Assembly: GCA_014526335.1 (NCBI GenBank)
Contig: JACTAT010000228.1
Location: forward strand, 62,001 to 126,000
Direction: 5' to 3'
Source: Chrysaora quinquecirrha
Lineage: Eukaryota; Cnidaria; Scyphozoa; Semaeostomeae; Pelagiidae
DNA: 64,000 nt
The notes beneath the pieces are model-generated. The model did no database searches, had not been told where the DNA came from, and worked only from the letters and a program-made list of their open reading frames with translations. The translations under genes were made by a program, and so were the position numbers. How positions within the stretch are numbered: the first letter of the stretch is position 1; the number at the start of each line of letters is the position of its first letter. This document shows, piece by piece, positions 43,735 to 55,844 of this stretch.

Positions 43735-46700
43735 AACTGTTGCACAAGTTTTAGGTTATAGATATAAAACGTTAATAAAGATGTAACTATATCTGCAAAA
43801 TTTGTTGTTTTTCAATACCATTTTGCTACATATTCATGTTGTTTTGTTCCTTTTACGATATATATGTACTGTTTTGTTAATTTTGAAATGTGAATCAATA
43901 CAGTTGGACGCTATTGCTTTCTCTTGGCCATTACAAACTGTCTATCTATTGTAACAGTTCTAGATAAAGCAATTTCGCCTCCGAAACTGTCATGGGCATG
44001 TTGAGATTGTGCTCCATGATAATTAAAATGGCAAGTTCTGCAAATTCGGCTTTACAGCCATGAACAGATAGGTTGGATGCAAAACTTTGTGCAAGCAGGA
44101 AGTTCAAGTTTCAAGTTTTCATTGTGTATTCTCAGCTTATTTACAAAAATACTGATTTAAACTCATTTAGTTTGATACAATTAATACATTCAAAACTCAT
44201 TTCTTATTTATTACAAAAACAGTAGTTGTATCAATAAAGCAGCTGAATGACACATGGAAATAACCCAGAGAGGGCTTTCTTGCCATGTGCCATTTTGTAC
44301 GTGAATTTAATCAATCATGTTATAATAGCATACACAAAATGAATATGAATTAATATTACTACTTTTTTTCTAAGCTTAAACAATAAAGATTTACTAAATC
44401 AAAATCGCTTATAAAAGATTAAGATTAAAATTAATTAAAAATCAAAATAAAAATAAACAAAATGATAAGATAAGGAAGGGGGGGGGGGGTGGAATGCTTT
44501 TAGTCTTGTAACTAAATATTTTTGTCTTATGCCTATATGTTATTTAAACAGGTGTTAGTATTTTGAAATCAGGAATTTCTTGAAGGCTCTAGAAAGTTGA
44601 CTTGATCTACAGAGATCTTGAAATCTCGTGTTCCAGTTGTCTCTGGCAGGAAGTACATAACGTTTGGCTTACCATGGGGTGCTTCCGCATTTCTGCCTGG
44701 TCTTATCTTATGATCGTTCCAATTCTGTTTCACTTGTTATTACTATCATTATAGAGTTGTCTTTTTCTTAGTTCTTTGAAACAATTTTGCCACCAGTTGA
44801 ATGGCAAAGAACTATTTCATAGCAAAAAAGAAATAGTTCTTGGTACTGAATTCAGCCCAGTGATTTTAGGTGACCCTGCTTACCCGCTTTTGAATTGGTT
44901 AATGAAGGCTTATCCATAAAATCAGAACATCTATTGTCTTAGCCGAGCCAGAATGACTGCTGAAACACATTCAGAAAATGGAAAGGGTGTTTTCGGAGAT
45001 TTCTGAAGCATGTTGACATGGGAGTCAATACTTTATTCTCTGCATCATGTATTTTACACAACATGTGTGAGCTGAGAAAAGATAATTTTTTGATACCTGG
45101 TTAGAAGAAACAAGTATGGCTGTTGAGCAGCCAAATGTACCAGCTTTAGCAGAAATTGACACTATAATAGAGTTTGATGCTTGTGAAATAAGAGAAACTA
45201 TTGCCCAATATTTTTTTGGGAATATGCCAATGGCAATTGAAGTGTGCTTGTGTAATTTGATGTTTTGGGTAAGAAATCAGGCTGCTGTTGACTTGAATCT
45301 TTTCCCTGCATAAGAAAACTAAATAATTATTAGAGAAATCATGTATTAGAGAAAGCATGTTGCATTGTGGTTTACTTTCAATTAGATAAAATGCCAAGGA
45401 AATCCTGAGGACAAATTAAGAATAAATCACTTATAAGTTTAATTCCTTCGTCTTTGATGTATAATTTCTTTTCATATTAAGAGCATTTTGATCTGTATAT
45501 GTTTATATTTAGACATATTAAAACAATAAGGTTGATACTTAACAACACAATACCCCCAAACTGCCATTTTTAGTTTGGTTTCTCAGTCCCAGATCTCGGA
45601 AGAAACATCTGGTCCATTTCCATTATATTCATTGGAATGCAATACAAAAATTGAAAATTTTACAGAGATTTAGCTCCTTAGTAGGATGAGAAAAATCAAT
45701 AACTTGTACCTCAATAATCTATTTTTAAAAAGGGTTTTTGAACCAAGAAATCTGTTAACTTCACAAAATTCTTTGTGAAGGGAAAATTTGTCAATTCGTG
45801 AGGAAAGTAATGTCAGTTGGTAGATTACCTGTTCGTGTAAAGTACCCCATCAATACAGAAATTATTTTTCACTAGTACTAAGCTAAGGCTCTAGTGCTCA
45901 GTCCAATAAAGATTAGCAAAATGCAGCTGTAAAAGCTTTCTGTGCAATTTCGTGCGAGTCTTTTTCGCATGTTCAACCCTTCGGATTCCCAATATATCCC
46001 TCTTTTCTGATAAAAATACAATTCTGATGTCTGTGTAAATTATGTACAAAATAACTTAAAAGAATATGCTAGAAATCATTACCCTGTTACCTTTCATATA
46101 AGCAGATGTGATTTTAACTGCAATTACAAGATTTTTGAGATTTTCGAATCGACACATCAACAGCATTAAGATGAATGCACTGTAAAATATTTTTTGGCAT
46201 TTCCAATTTGCATTCAATGTTTGGCCAGCCAAAGGTAGAAATATTTTAACAAAAATATCTGGAATACGTTAAAGCAAACAAAACAATAGCTGGCAGTGTG
46301 TCATTCATTTTTAAAATTTACTGGCGCAATGTGCGTATATCGAAATGAAGTAGCAGTGTCTTCATCTTAAGTGTACTCATATCTGAGGTGATAGGGTGTG
46401 TAATTTCAGTCTTCAGCAATAACATTTTGTCACAGATAACAGACATTAAGAGGAGAGTAAAGGTTTTCTCTGTCAAGGCACTGCCCACTGCACATGCACA
46501 ACTCCGTGCATTATAAGCCAAACTCTCTGCATTCACATCTTATTGAGCATTTCTTTTTGCAGCTATATCTCACTAGCTCCCTGCATGCTTTTGAAGCTTC
46601 TGACCCGGTCGTTCATAAAGGTGACACCTTTCGGTTAGAAACATTCCAACGCCATTTTGTAACTTGAGGGAATTCCACTGTTGATTGACCCCAGACAAAC

Positions 46701-46980
46701 CTTGAACAAAAAAAAAACAAAATTTTTGCATCACTTCCTCTGTTTGCTTAATATCAAGGCTAAAGTTTCTGATGAGCGGCGCAACTTGAAGTTTTTAGAT
46801 AATGCAATAAACAGTTGCAAAAACATTTGGCAGTGCAAAATTTATAACACATGATTCTGTTCTGTTATATTTTTGCCTTCTTGGAAGATCAATTGCCATA
46901 TATTTGCATTATCTGATTCTCTTCTTCCGATATGTGAGTAAGAATCATGTAGAATCCACAAAGGCTTAACCCATCAAGAG
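43735..46980. other. AT-rich stretch without a supported gene
   Basis: Includes a run of ten G at about 44479-44488 and one short ORF (45116-45313) with no motif. Nothing else I can name. Confidence 0.5.
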
Positions 46981-47040
46981 TGCACTTGCTGTCATCCATT
47001 CAGTCTTCACAGATTTCAAAGTGTTTTACTGAACTCAGCT

Positions 47041-48415
47041 CGAAGAGAAGATTGGGTCAAGCTGATGAGAAGAGAAACTGAAAAGAGGTCTGCTTGGACC
47101 TCTGGGAGCAGCAACATGGTGTGCTCAGAGCATTTTGTCCATGGAAAACCAACACTGGATAACCAAGATCCTCCTCTAAAGCTTGAGTGTGAAAAGCCAA
47201 TTCCCAAAGAGAGAAGAGTTTTATTTTGCCAACCTGCGACAAAGAAAACTTGCAAAAAGGCCACAGAAATCAATATCCCGCATGAAGAAGCTAATCAATA
47301 AATGACGAACAAATTAACCATGAACTGAATGTGGTTGCGCCTGTATTACAAGTCTGTAGCCCCTGTCAAGACAAGGATGCAATAATAGCATCATTAACAG
47401 CTCAGCTTACTGGTATGACCCTTGAAAGAAACAAACCAGAAGAAGAGGTTTCAGAGTTGCAAAATAATGTCAAGCAGGAAAGAAATACTTTCAAACCATT
47501 TACATGGACTAGAATAAAGAAAGATGCTAGAATGAATTTCTACACGGGCATCCAGACTATTACAATGTTTAACGTGACTTTTGGGTTGACAAAGCCCTCA
47601 CTTGCTGGATTTTAGAGGGGAAGCAAGCACATTGTTTCAACAAAATTCAGGTAAGCAGATATTTGGAGACAGCAAAAGGACCAGTTTTTATTAACACTAA
47701 TGAGACTTAGACTTAGGCTAATGGTTGAGGATCTAGCTGATAGATTTTGTATTTCAGTTGGGACTTGCTCATGCATTTTTGCTACATGGATTAGGTTGCT
47801 GAGTGACCTATTAGGCAATGCTTTGGTGGTTTAACTCCAAAGGAATGTCATCAAAGGCAACTTTTCAAAGGTTTTTTGTCAAAGCACAAGAGAACAAGCT
47901 GCATGATTGATTGTTCTGAAGTTTTTATAGAGGGGCCAAAATCATTAGATGTTCAAGCAACAACTTGGTCTGACTATAGAAAGCACAATGCTGTCAAGTT
48001 TCTCGTCACTATTGCTCAATCTGGGATTATATTGTATGTCTCTGACTGTTATGGAGGAGGAGCATCATACCAGTTTATCTGCCAGTACAGTGCTTTTTAT
48101 AGTCACCTCAGAAGCAGAGATGAAGTTATGGCTGACCGTGGCTTTCAGATAATGGAGGACCTCCTTTATTACAACTGCACAGTGTTCCTCCAGGTGCAAG
48201 AATGAAATCCCAGATGACATCTTCAGAATGCCAACACACCAAAGAAGTTGCAAATATGAGAATACATGTAGAAAGAGCAATAAATAGAATGAAAAGCTTC
48301 AAAATTCTAAAAAAACACTCTTGCAATCAATATGTTGCCATTAATTGATGACATTGTACACATCTGTGCAGCTTTGTGCAACATACAAGGATTTGCAGTC
48401 TCCATCTTTGTTTTA
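47041..48415 (+). pseudogene. THAP plus DDE_4 transposase of an ISL2EU/Harbinger-type element
   Basis: A THAP-like segment at 47065-47301 (NMVCSEHFVHGKPTLDN, then PPLKLECE), a coiled-coil at 47331-47530 (SLTAQLTGMTLERN), a shift near 47640, then LMVEDLADRFCISVGTCSCIF and, after another shift, the DDE_4 core: SCMIDCSEVFIEGPKSLDVQ (first Asp near 47909), WSDYRKHNAVKFLV, YGGGASYQFI, VMADRGFQIMEDLL (second Asp), and one frame over ANMRIHVERAINRMK (Glu at about 48271-48273). All three catalytic residues survive. THAP binds the element ends; the transposase cuts and pastes. At least three frame breaks, so non-functional. Confidence 0.8.
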
Positions 48416-48849
48416 ATTTCATGTGCTTTTGAAGCAGTAACCGAATGCTTCCTGTAGAAAAACTAATCAGGATTATCCGACTGGCCTCTTGTTGCTTGCT
48501 CTATGCTGCAAAATTCTTAAGCCTTTTTGCTTGAAATAAATCTTTTAAACTCCTCTGCATCAGATGCTGCAAGCAAATGATCATCAAATGAATTCACAAG
48601 AAACTGTTGTTCTTTCTCAGGTAGGTCTACTTGATCATTTGCTACTGCAGAATTAATGATTGAAGGAGTTTCACTGCATTCATTGTTAAGACTGATACAG
48701 TGTCTCCTAAGCTCAAGCTGTGGTTATTGTTTGAATTAGCTTTGTAAGCCTTTTTCGGAGAGGAATCTATTTCTGCTCTCTTTTTACCTCTTCTTTCAAA
48801 ATCACTTCAAGCAAGTTTGAGATCTTTTTTTTAATGTTCCTGACTAATT
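48416..48849. other. Spacer between the convergent ISL2EU genes
   Basis: No clear frame on either strand. The YqaJ-like catalytic domain would be expected here on the minus strand but is not readable. Confidence 0.4.
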
Positions 48850-49567
48850 TCTTGCTTGGCAGCCATTGGCAGGGAGTGATGTGCAGGAAGGGTTATTCAG
48901 TCCCATCCTACTTGCAGCTTTGATGTGAAATAGGGCTGCAGCAACATGATTGCATGTCTGCGATAAGCCTGACATACGTGTACAATGTGCTCTTTAGATT
49001 TTTCCACTTTTCTTCACTGTACAAATCCATAATTTATGATGGGTGTCATTAATGCGCTGAGAAGGCCTGCATGTCCCATTCAGGAGGCAAACTTTGCTGT
49101 CACTTTTTATGTTATGAAAGTGAAGAAGAGAAAGCCATCATTGTGAATAATATTTGTAAGCTTTTGATGTCTTATGACCTGATGGATCACTGCTAGCAAG
49201 CTCATTAGGATGGCAGGCCATGAAGTTGAAAATATCCATGTATAATGTCAATGGCCAGAATTTAATTTCCATGATTTCGCTGAGCCAGCCACACTGAACA
49301 GTCAGAGGATCAGGGATCACAACATCATCTTCTATCAGCAACTTCTGTTGATATTCACTCGCTATCTCCTTTTGAACTTTCTCAGCTGTTTTCTTTTATA
49401 AGGATATTGTTTTCATATGCTACAAACACTCTTGCTGCAAATTCTTCTTTTTTTCCGCTCACTTTCAATCCACGAAGATGCAAGAAATTTTCTTGCTTGT
49501 CGACCTTCATCTTCGATATTCGATCCAGATTCATTTTCCTCACAATTCTTTGTTTAGCTTTCGTCAA
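48850..49567 (-). pseudogene. SAP- and SWIM-type protein, N-terminal part of the ISL2EU-linked YqaJ nuclease gene
   Basis: From 49567: a basic start, then LRGLKVSGKKEEFAARVFVA (SAP-like DNA-binding fold). After a shift near 49385 come a coil (EKVQKEIASEYQQKL), PDPLTVQCGWLSEIMEIKFW and LYMDIFNFMACHPNEL. Toward 48850 the frames keep HIVHVCQAYRRHAIMLLQPYF, resembling a decayed SWIM finger (C-x-C...C-x-H). This domain order is that of the nuclease partner of ISL2EU elements. The YqaJ catalytic part itself is not recognisable. The gene converges on the transposase at 47-48.4 kb. Confidence 0.62.
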
Positions 49568-49674
49568 GGAAGCAAAGTTTGTGGTCTGCCAGAGCTAAGT
49601 ACTTGCCAGAGCTTTTAAAAAAGCTGTCCCGAAGATAACAGACCACAAGGAACAAGAAAATCACAAAATGTATC

Positions 49675-50260
49675 ATGATAAATAACACAAACTTCACCTT
49701 CAAACTTCCAACTCACCGTGAACACAATGTTGCCAACGCAGCCAAGCGAAATCTTTCAGCCAAAAATCTCTGCCCAGGCGTCGTTGAAAAGGTGTCTAAA
49801 AGTCTTAGCGTATCAGTGTACTGGAAGCCCACTCACATTGACCAATACCTGAATGCGAACTCGAATCACTTAGACAGCATCAAAACAGTGTCATATCTTC
49901 TCTCTTCAACAGAGCAATATCTATCACAAGCAATCTTGATGATCTACATAACGATTACAAAGGATCTCAAGTGTTCCAAAGGCCAATGAATATAAACAAG
50001 AAGATATATGCAAAGTCAGCAGACAAATCGCAAAGCCTAGACAGAATACTGAGGCTGACAAAGTGGGACCTAAATGTACTATGAACCTGCCATACATTAG
50101 AGAGACAAGTGAAAAATTCCGTCGATCTTCCTCAAAACAAATACAAGGTGTACTTTTTATTCCCTTAATACACTTAAAAAATTGCTTTCAAGACCAAAAG
50201 ACAAAGTTGAAAATTTCTAAAAATCAAAATACCATATATAGATTGTCCTAAATCATATAT
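49675..50260 (+). pseudogene. PLE reverse transcriptase C-terminus and start of GIY-YIG region
   Basis: 49675-49989 reads FTFKLPTHREHNVANAA, KSLSVSVYWKPTHIDQYLN, NANSNHLDSIKTVSYLL. VYWKPTHIDQYL-NSNH is the thumb-region signature of Penelope/Poseidon-like RT. 50063-50251 (one shift away) reads MNLPYIRETSEKFRRSS and then Phe/Leu-rich sequence, as at the RT-to-GIY-YIG junction. The nuclease YIGE motif was not found; frames near 50300-50500 are broken. A hammerhead-like motif follows at 50797 on the same strand, where the 3' end should be. Confidence 0.75.
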
Positions 50261-50796
50261 ACGACAATTGAAAAGAGGAAAGGAACTAGGCTCAAAGAAC
50301 AAAAATCAAATGTGACCCATCGTCGAATGTACAAAAGTAATCTTGCCAATAATTGCTAGACAGAAAAAAGCCAGATGCATTGATATAACATTTCAGTGAT
50401 TGATGAGGATAACAACTGGAAAAACAGACTTGCTAAAGAAAGCCTTCACTCAGTTCTATCAACTCCTTGTATCAATCAAGTATCTTACTCGATCCCAGAA
50501 ATCTGGTTGAATAACATCAAGGTTGCACTGAACACAATTATTTTGTAATTATTTTCACATAGTTTCACTGTTTTGGAATTTGTTTAAAATCACAAATCTT
50601 TTATTTTTGAAAGTTTTCTTATTTTACGTGATAAACCGTCCCTTAATAATCAAAACTTGGGGATTCCTTTGTTTTTGTTTTAATTTTGTCCCTATTCTGT
50701 AAAATTCTCTTGCTTTTGCCTTAAATTAATTCAATCTTTAGTAATCCATTGTTACTGATTAGTATAAATTAACCATGACAGTAACTTTAATTTCAC

Positions 50797-50832
50797 CTGA
50801 TGATGCTAAGTGTTCATTAGCGAAACGTTGTA
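50797..50832 (+). ncRNA. Hammerhead-ribozyme-like motif at the PLE 3' end
   Basis: CTGATGA, an extra T, GCTAA, seven-nt loop GTGTTCA, TTAGC, GAAAC, GTTGTA. Both conserved boxes are intact, helix II has five pairs, and A-C/G-T around GTT gives the minimal helix III followed by GTA as the cleavage triplet. PLE-linked hammerheads with very short helix III are published. Against it: the extra T after the first box is non-canonical, and I could not pair a convincing helix I from the flanks. Confidence 0.6.
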
Positions 50833-51199
50833 AACATGCTGTAAGTGGTTTTCTTTTCTTTAATTTATGGCCTAGCCATTTATTTAATTTCAAATAAAAC
50901 TTGGATTTGTCGCCATGATATAAGAACCTGTTTTTGAATATGCTGCTCTGTCGCTGAAGAAGTTGTCTTTCATTTTTCTATCTCACAATGTTTTTGGTCG
51001 CCGTACGTACTTGTTTTACCATTTACCATTACTTTCGTTTTTTAAATGTCCATCTAAATGTCACTGATATAAGTGTGTACAGTGTTTAGTTGATTTTTAG
51101 AATTTCTGCAGATTCCGCAAGTAGAACTAAGTCATCCACACACAAGAGAGTACTGAAAGTTTCATTTCCTATTCCAGCTCCATTGGACTCAGAATTTAT

Positions 51200-51880
51200 T
51201 TTCAGATTTAAATAATTTTAAAACAATACTCTTTGACAATTTCAGCAAATTGCCAAATTCTATTGATTTATATGATGATCCAACAGGAATTTCAGGGGAA
51301 ACAATTGAACACTCAGTAGATGATAATATTGATTTTTCGCTAAGGAAATGTTAAATTCCGAGAAAACTTTTGATGAAGTTAAATCTTTAAATCTATGATT
51401 GCTAAGCTTGCTTGAGCCTCAGGAATTGATCTTATAACAGCCAAACTTTTGAAAAGCTTGAGTGATTTCATTCTTTGATTATTTCGTACTTTGGATGAAA
51501 ATCAAATTCCTTATAGAAAGGGTCATGAAACATCAAACCATCTGTTTACTCTTAATACTTTGATTCAAAGCGCTTTTAATAAGAATAATGGTTTGTATGT
51601 TTGCTTGTTGATTTTGGGGCAGCTTTTCATTCAGTTCCTCATTCCTTGCTTTTGAATAAACTTGTTGTAAATGGAATTTCTGGGAATTTTTTTTAATTAA
51701 TCTCTATGGTATACTTTAAAGTAAAATCCTGTGCTAGTGCTAATGATGGTTTAACAGAATTTTTCGGCTGTGCTTGTTTTGTTTGTCAAGGTTACACTTT
51801 AAGTCCAAGGTCGTTTTCTTTGTTTTTTCAAAGTTACGATCATTTGATTACCTACCATAGCCTAACATTTTCTTGAATAT
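51200..51880 (+). pseudogene. LINE-type reverse transcriptase fragment
   Basis: Frames with many stops read ASGIDLITAKLLKSLSDFIL, then PYRKGHETSNHLFTLNTLIQ and NNGLYVCLL..G.LF (motif A region, its Asp lost), and LISMVYFKVKSCASANDGLT followed by FVCQGYTLSPRSFSLFFQ (motif B: QG..LSP..F). This is the palm of an RTE/CR1/Tx1-like non-LTR element. The YxDD motif is not visible. Begins about 370 bp after the hammerhead-like motif. Confidence 0.68.
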
Positions 51881-51999
51881 TTTGGACATGAAGATATTAA
51901 TTGATTGAGTTCTTCCTTACGATAATTATTATAAATTTTACGTTTTGTTTTAAGAGTTTTATTGAAATTATTTTTCTAAGCAAAATAAGCTTGTCTCAG

Positions 52000-53330
52000 A
52001 GAGTTGATGGACCCGCTGAGATTGTTTTTCAACACATGTTGATATGTTTTATGAGCTTTGTTTGAATGTTTCTTCTCCTTCTTTCACTCTGCATCAATTT
52101 TAGATTTTTTCATATTTCTCTTATGAAATTCGTTGAACATTTCTTTTTATTTCATGGTGGAAATGGATATTTCAGCTTGTTGGCAGGGTAGTTTTGAAGC
52201 TGATACTCTGCAGCCATACATATTTGTTGTGAAAATTTAAAAACATATTCATTCTGAGCAGCTTCAATCAATTTCTCATAGGTGCCTTCAATGGTAACAA
52301 AACACGTACTATAATTGTCCTTATGAGGTAGGTGACATCAGTAATAATAACAGATTGGTTTATATTTATATTATTCAGAGTATGTATTATTCTCATAGAG
52401 ACTTGAACAGGCACAATTTCCGTAAAGTCATTCAACTCACCCATAATAAAATCAGAAATGTTCACGAAAAATTGTTCCATAGCAATAGCATATAATCTAC
52501 AATGCTATCTGCAAATGCCAGGGAAAAAGAAAATGAGAACAAACAAGACAGAAAAATTGAAAAATGCGGCCACAATGTAAATCATCTTCCTAGTGAGCAC
52601 ACAGTATTCATAATTTTCATTCATAACCACACCATAATTTTCCATTTTCAAGTGTGAATCTACAATGAAGGCTAACTATTAACCAATCGCTGTTTGTTTG
52701 AGGCCAATCAAATCATTTCCTTGCCATTTTAAAGGCAATTTATACCCTCTGTGACTGGTTGTTCACTAGAATATGTTCTTGTTCGTGATAAAGAGATGTG
52801 CACTGTGCACCAGAGCAAATCTAATGCACTTCAGCTGTACCAAATTGATAAAGATCGGGCACCTTTTTGAAAGAGGACAAATCATTGCACATGGAAGGCT
52901 GATAATCACTGTCTTCCCTTTCCTTTATACCTTACCTTTTGCCAAGCCTTGATTATTCTTACGATTTTTCAATGTTGAGCCTAAAAATAATCTGAAATTA
53001 TTCTTAATTTATAATGTTAGCAATTGGATCGGAAGATCAAGAAAACTAAGTTAAGTCTTTTTTGTTTACCATTTTATGATGAGAAGACTCAACAATTTGT
53101 CACGTGATCTGTTGCCAAGCAACCAAATGAGATTACAGAAATTAGCTTTCCTGCTGAAAACACTGTGAAACGGCTATTTGCTGAGTTGTTTTTCCTGCTT
53201 GACATCATTCAACCCAAGCTTTGGCACCTGTTCTCGCATTAAGATATTTGATATATGTGTGATTGCATCATTTATTTTTATAGCTATGATTTTTTAATTA
53301 AATTACTTATGTTTGTAGAATTCGTTTGGT
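52000..53330. other. Stretch with no clear gene
   Basis: A weak frame at 52000-52260 could be decayed LINE. Otherwise AT-rich with short ORFs. Confidence 0.4.
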
Positions 53331-53344
53331 ATAAAATCAACAAC

Positions 53345-53480
53345 AATTCCCTCCACAGTACTGAATATCCTCCACTGTACTGATAGTATACCTCCACTGT
53401 TCTGATGGTATCCCTACACTGTACTGAAAATCATCCACTGTACTGCACACCCTCCACTGTACTGCACATACATTACCCAG
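53345..53480. repeat. Minisatellite with CCTCCACTGTACTGA units
   Basis: Six degenerate units of about 19-24 bp, most with CCACTGTACTG. The ORF on the minus strand at 53337-53585 is a product of the repeat. Confidence 0.8.
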
Positions 53481-53599
53481 GGTGTGTATGTAGTATGGAT
53501 TGGAGTCCTGTAAAGCTATAGTACAGTAGGGTTTGGTGTCCCTTGTGAAGTTATAAAGAGAATGTAAATAATCTGGATTACACATATACGTGGTTGTCG

Positions 53600-54640
53600 G
53601 AAAAGTCGTTTTATTTCCAGGCTTTCTTCCTTCTTTTTCTAATCTGTTTTACAGCGCTAAATTTGAGGCAAAAGTAAAATAGGGTTTTCAAGATATGTTT
53701 GAAGTGTTTAGCAATCCCTAAGATATTTGTGACCATCTGATTAATATTAATTATAAAAATTTTAAGAAGTTTGCATTTGGTATATATAATGTCATAAAGT
53801 CACAAAGTAAAATTTATGACATCATAAAGATGTATGAAATGACATCTTATTGTTTTCTGATGGATGAAGGGTGTCCGAAGTTGGTTTTGGTTGAGGTACC
53901 TCCATGGTTAACTAGAGGTAACAATATCAAATATATGACAACAATTTAATAAAATATAACCCCAATAAATTATAAAGTCAGGAGTTGTTAGCACTTACTG
54001 CCTTATGTGTTCAGAGTAACTCTAGAAAGTTAAGTCGGATAAGATAGAGTAAAAGTAGTAAAAGTTTCTTGCAGATTTTCTTATCTTAAAAATTGAAATT
54101 TCTATTAGTTTGAAAAGGTATCATGTTCTAAGCAGTCAAAATGCACTTTTTTAAATAAGCAACGGCTCAATAAACAACAGGGCTAGGGCTCAATTAAATA
54201 AAAAGCTAAGAAGTCAAGAAACCAAACTTATATGCTTGCTTGCTATTAGGAATTGATATTTTGCATGTTGAAATTCTTTAGCTAACGTTTTCCCACTTAA
54301 TGTCTCATTCTGTCGATGCTTATAAAAAAAGTCTATGGACATTTGCCGAAAAGTCCTGAAGGGGTAAAATGGGAATTGGACTGACCTGATTGTGGGCTGG
54401 GAAAATGAGATTAGATGTACTGAGACTGGGATTTTGTCCCCTTTGAATGGGGAGCAGAACACCAGGTACGAATAGGACTTTTGCCGTTCTAAAATACATT
54501 AAAATGAATTTTGATAAGAAGTTTTTGATGAAAATGCAGTTGTTTGGTATTTTAAATGTAATGAATAATCTTCCCAGGCCTTTTTACTTCTTTACAAGAA
54601 GACTGAACATGTCATTTCAATGAGAATGTAGCTCCCAAGC
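53600..54640. other. Stretch with no supported gene
   Basis: AT-rich; short ORFs only. Confidence 0.5.
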
Positions 54641-54810
54641 ATGGCAATGTCAGATGCCAAACTTTTCCAAAAAGAGGCAGGATACCAAGCTCCAGAGTTT
54701 GTCCTTTTGATTCCAAAAGGAGGCATGATGCTGAGCTTCCAAGTTTATGGTCGTGATTCCAAAGTGAGGCATAATGCTGAACTCCGGAGTGAGTAGTCGA
54801 GTCTTAAATA
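54640..54810. repeat. Degenerate tandem repeat, about 52-bp unit
   Basis: Three copies of an AGGCA(T/G)(G/A)AT(G/A)C...AGCTCC...TTGATTCCAAA-type unit. Confidence 0.55.
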
Positions 54811-55009
54811 ATTTGACAAACGGGTCAAAGTTGTTATTATGGATATCAAGAAAGCTCCTATTCCAGCTTTTGACACAGCAAAGCGGCTCCTATTCCAGTT
54901 GGGTCCCACATCATCAATGAGCCTCAAGACGCAGTGATGCCATCAGCTAAAGCTATAGTGTGACGGTTTTTATTGATCTGGTGTGATGGTTTCTACAACC
55001 TCGTTTTCA

Positions 55010-55265
55010 AGAGTCCCTAGAAAGGTCCTAGAAAGGTCCTAGAATAACGTAATATTCCTGCCATCTGATTGGTTAAGAACTTTCCAGAAAAAGAAAAGTA
55101 CCTCACGAAACGGGAAAGTCCCTGATAATTCTAAAATATAATTGATTAGAACTTTCCAGAAAAAGGGAAAGTCCCTAAGAATCCTACAGTCTGATTGGCT
55201 AGAAGAAAGGGAAAGGCCCCACGAAGCGGTAAAGTCCCTTATAATCCTGTAATCTGATTGGTTAG
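55010..55265. repeat. Tandem repeat with kappaB-like and CCAAT-like motifs, copy 2
   Basis: Three to four units of about 60-75 bp. Each has a GGGAAAGTCCC-type site (55112-55122, 55165-55175, GGGAAAGGCCC at 55209-55219, GGTAAAGTCCC near 55228) and a GATTGG (inverted CCAATC) site (55067, 55193, 55256), with ACTTTCCAGAAAAAG between. Same family as 5080-5225. Confidence 0.7.
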
Positions 55266-55439
55266 TTATGATGGTGCAATAATTTGAACGTCACATTCAA
55301 ATCGTCTATACAAACCGATACGCGAATGTAAATCAGTTATAGATATAGTAGCAACCAACAGCCACACGATACCGATCGTCTTCCAATATCTAAAAGGAAT
55401 AAACTGCTGTCTCATTGGTTGAAGCTTAAAATAGCAAAC

Positions 55440-55700
55440 TTTTATAAAGCTATTAGCTGAAGACCTGGGAATTGGTACATAGAACAAATCCATAATGGAG
55501 ATTAAAAATATATATCTACAATATATATAACCAGCAAACTGCATGGGCACCGTAGCTATATTAATAACAGTAAGAGCTAGAGGCCTGAGACGTAGTATGT
55601 AGAACAAAGAAATAATAGAGATTTGAATGATGTATGTCATATAAATAATTATCAAGTTGCGCATGCACAATAGCAATTTCTCTAATAGCTTATGGCTTGA
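55440..55700. repeat. Diverged tandem duplication, about 120-bp unit
   Basis: Two copies share (G)TA(C/T)(A/G)TAGAACAAA..., AATA(A/G)(T)GAGATT and a GC(A/G)(C)ATG(G/C)(G/A)CA end. The 136-codon minus-strand ORF 55266-55676, which looks membrane-like, spans them and is probably not a gene. Confidence 0.45.
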
Positions 55701-55844
55701 TCCATGGTTTATGGTGCCCCTTATATCATTTATAAGCAGAATATTTATTAGCTTTATTTACAGCGGCGTTGTCAGAGAATGTTCACAAAGAAATAAGGTT
55801 ATATTTCTAACAGTGAACTAATGAAGAATAATTTCTAAACATTT

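Noticed and set aside
44570..44695. Possible LINE C-terminus on the minus strand
   Set aside because: The stretch ARDNWNTRFQDLCRSSQ then LSRAFKKFL is suggestive, but it is short and I could not match it to a LINE end with any confidence.
53337..53585. 82-aa Tyr/Cys-rich ORF
   Set aside because: Translation of the CCACTGTACTG minisatellite.
55266..55676. 136-aa hydrophobic ORF that looks like a membrane protein
   Set aside because: It spans a diverged 120-bp tandem duplication and part of the kappaB/CCAAT repeat; its hydrophobicity comes from AT-rich codons.
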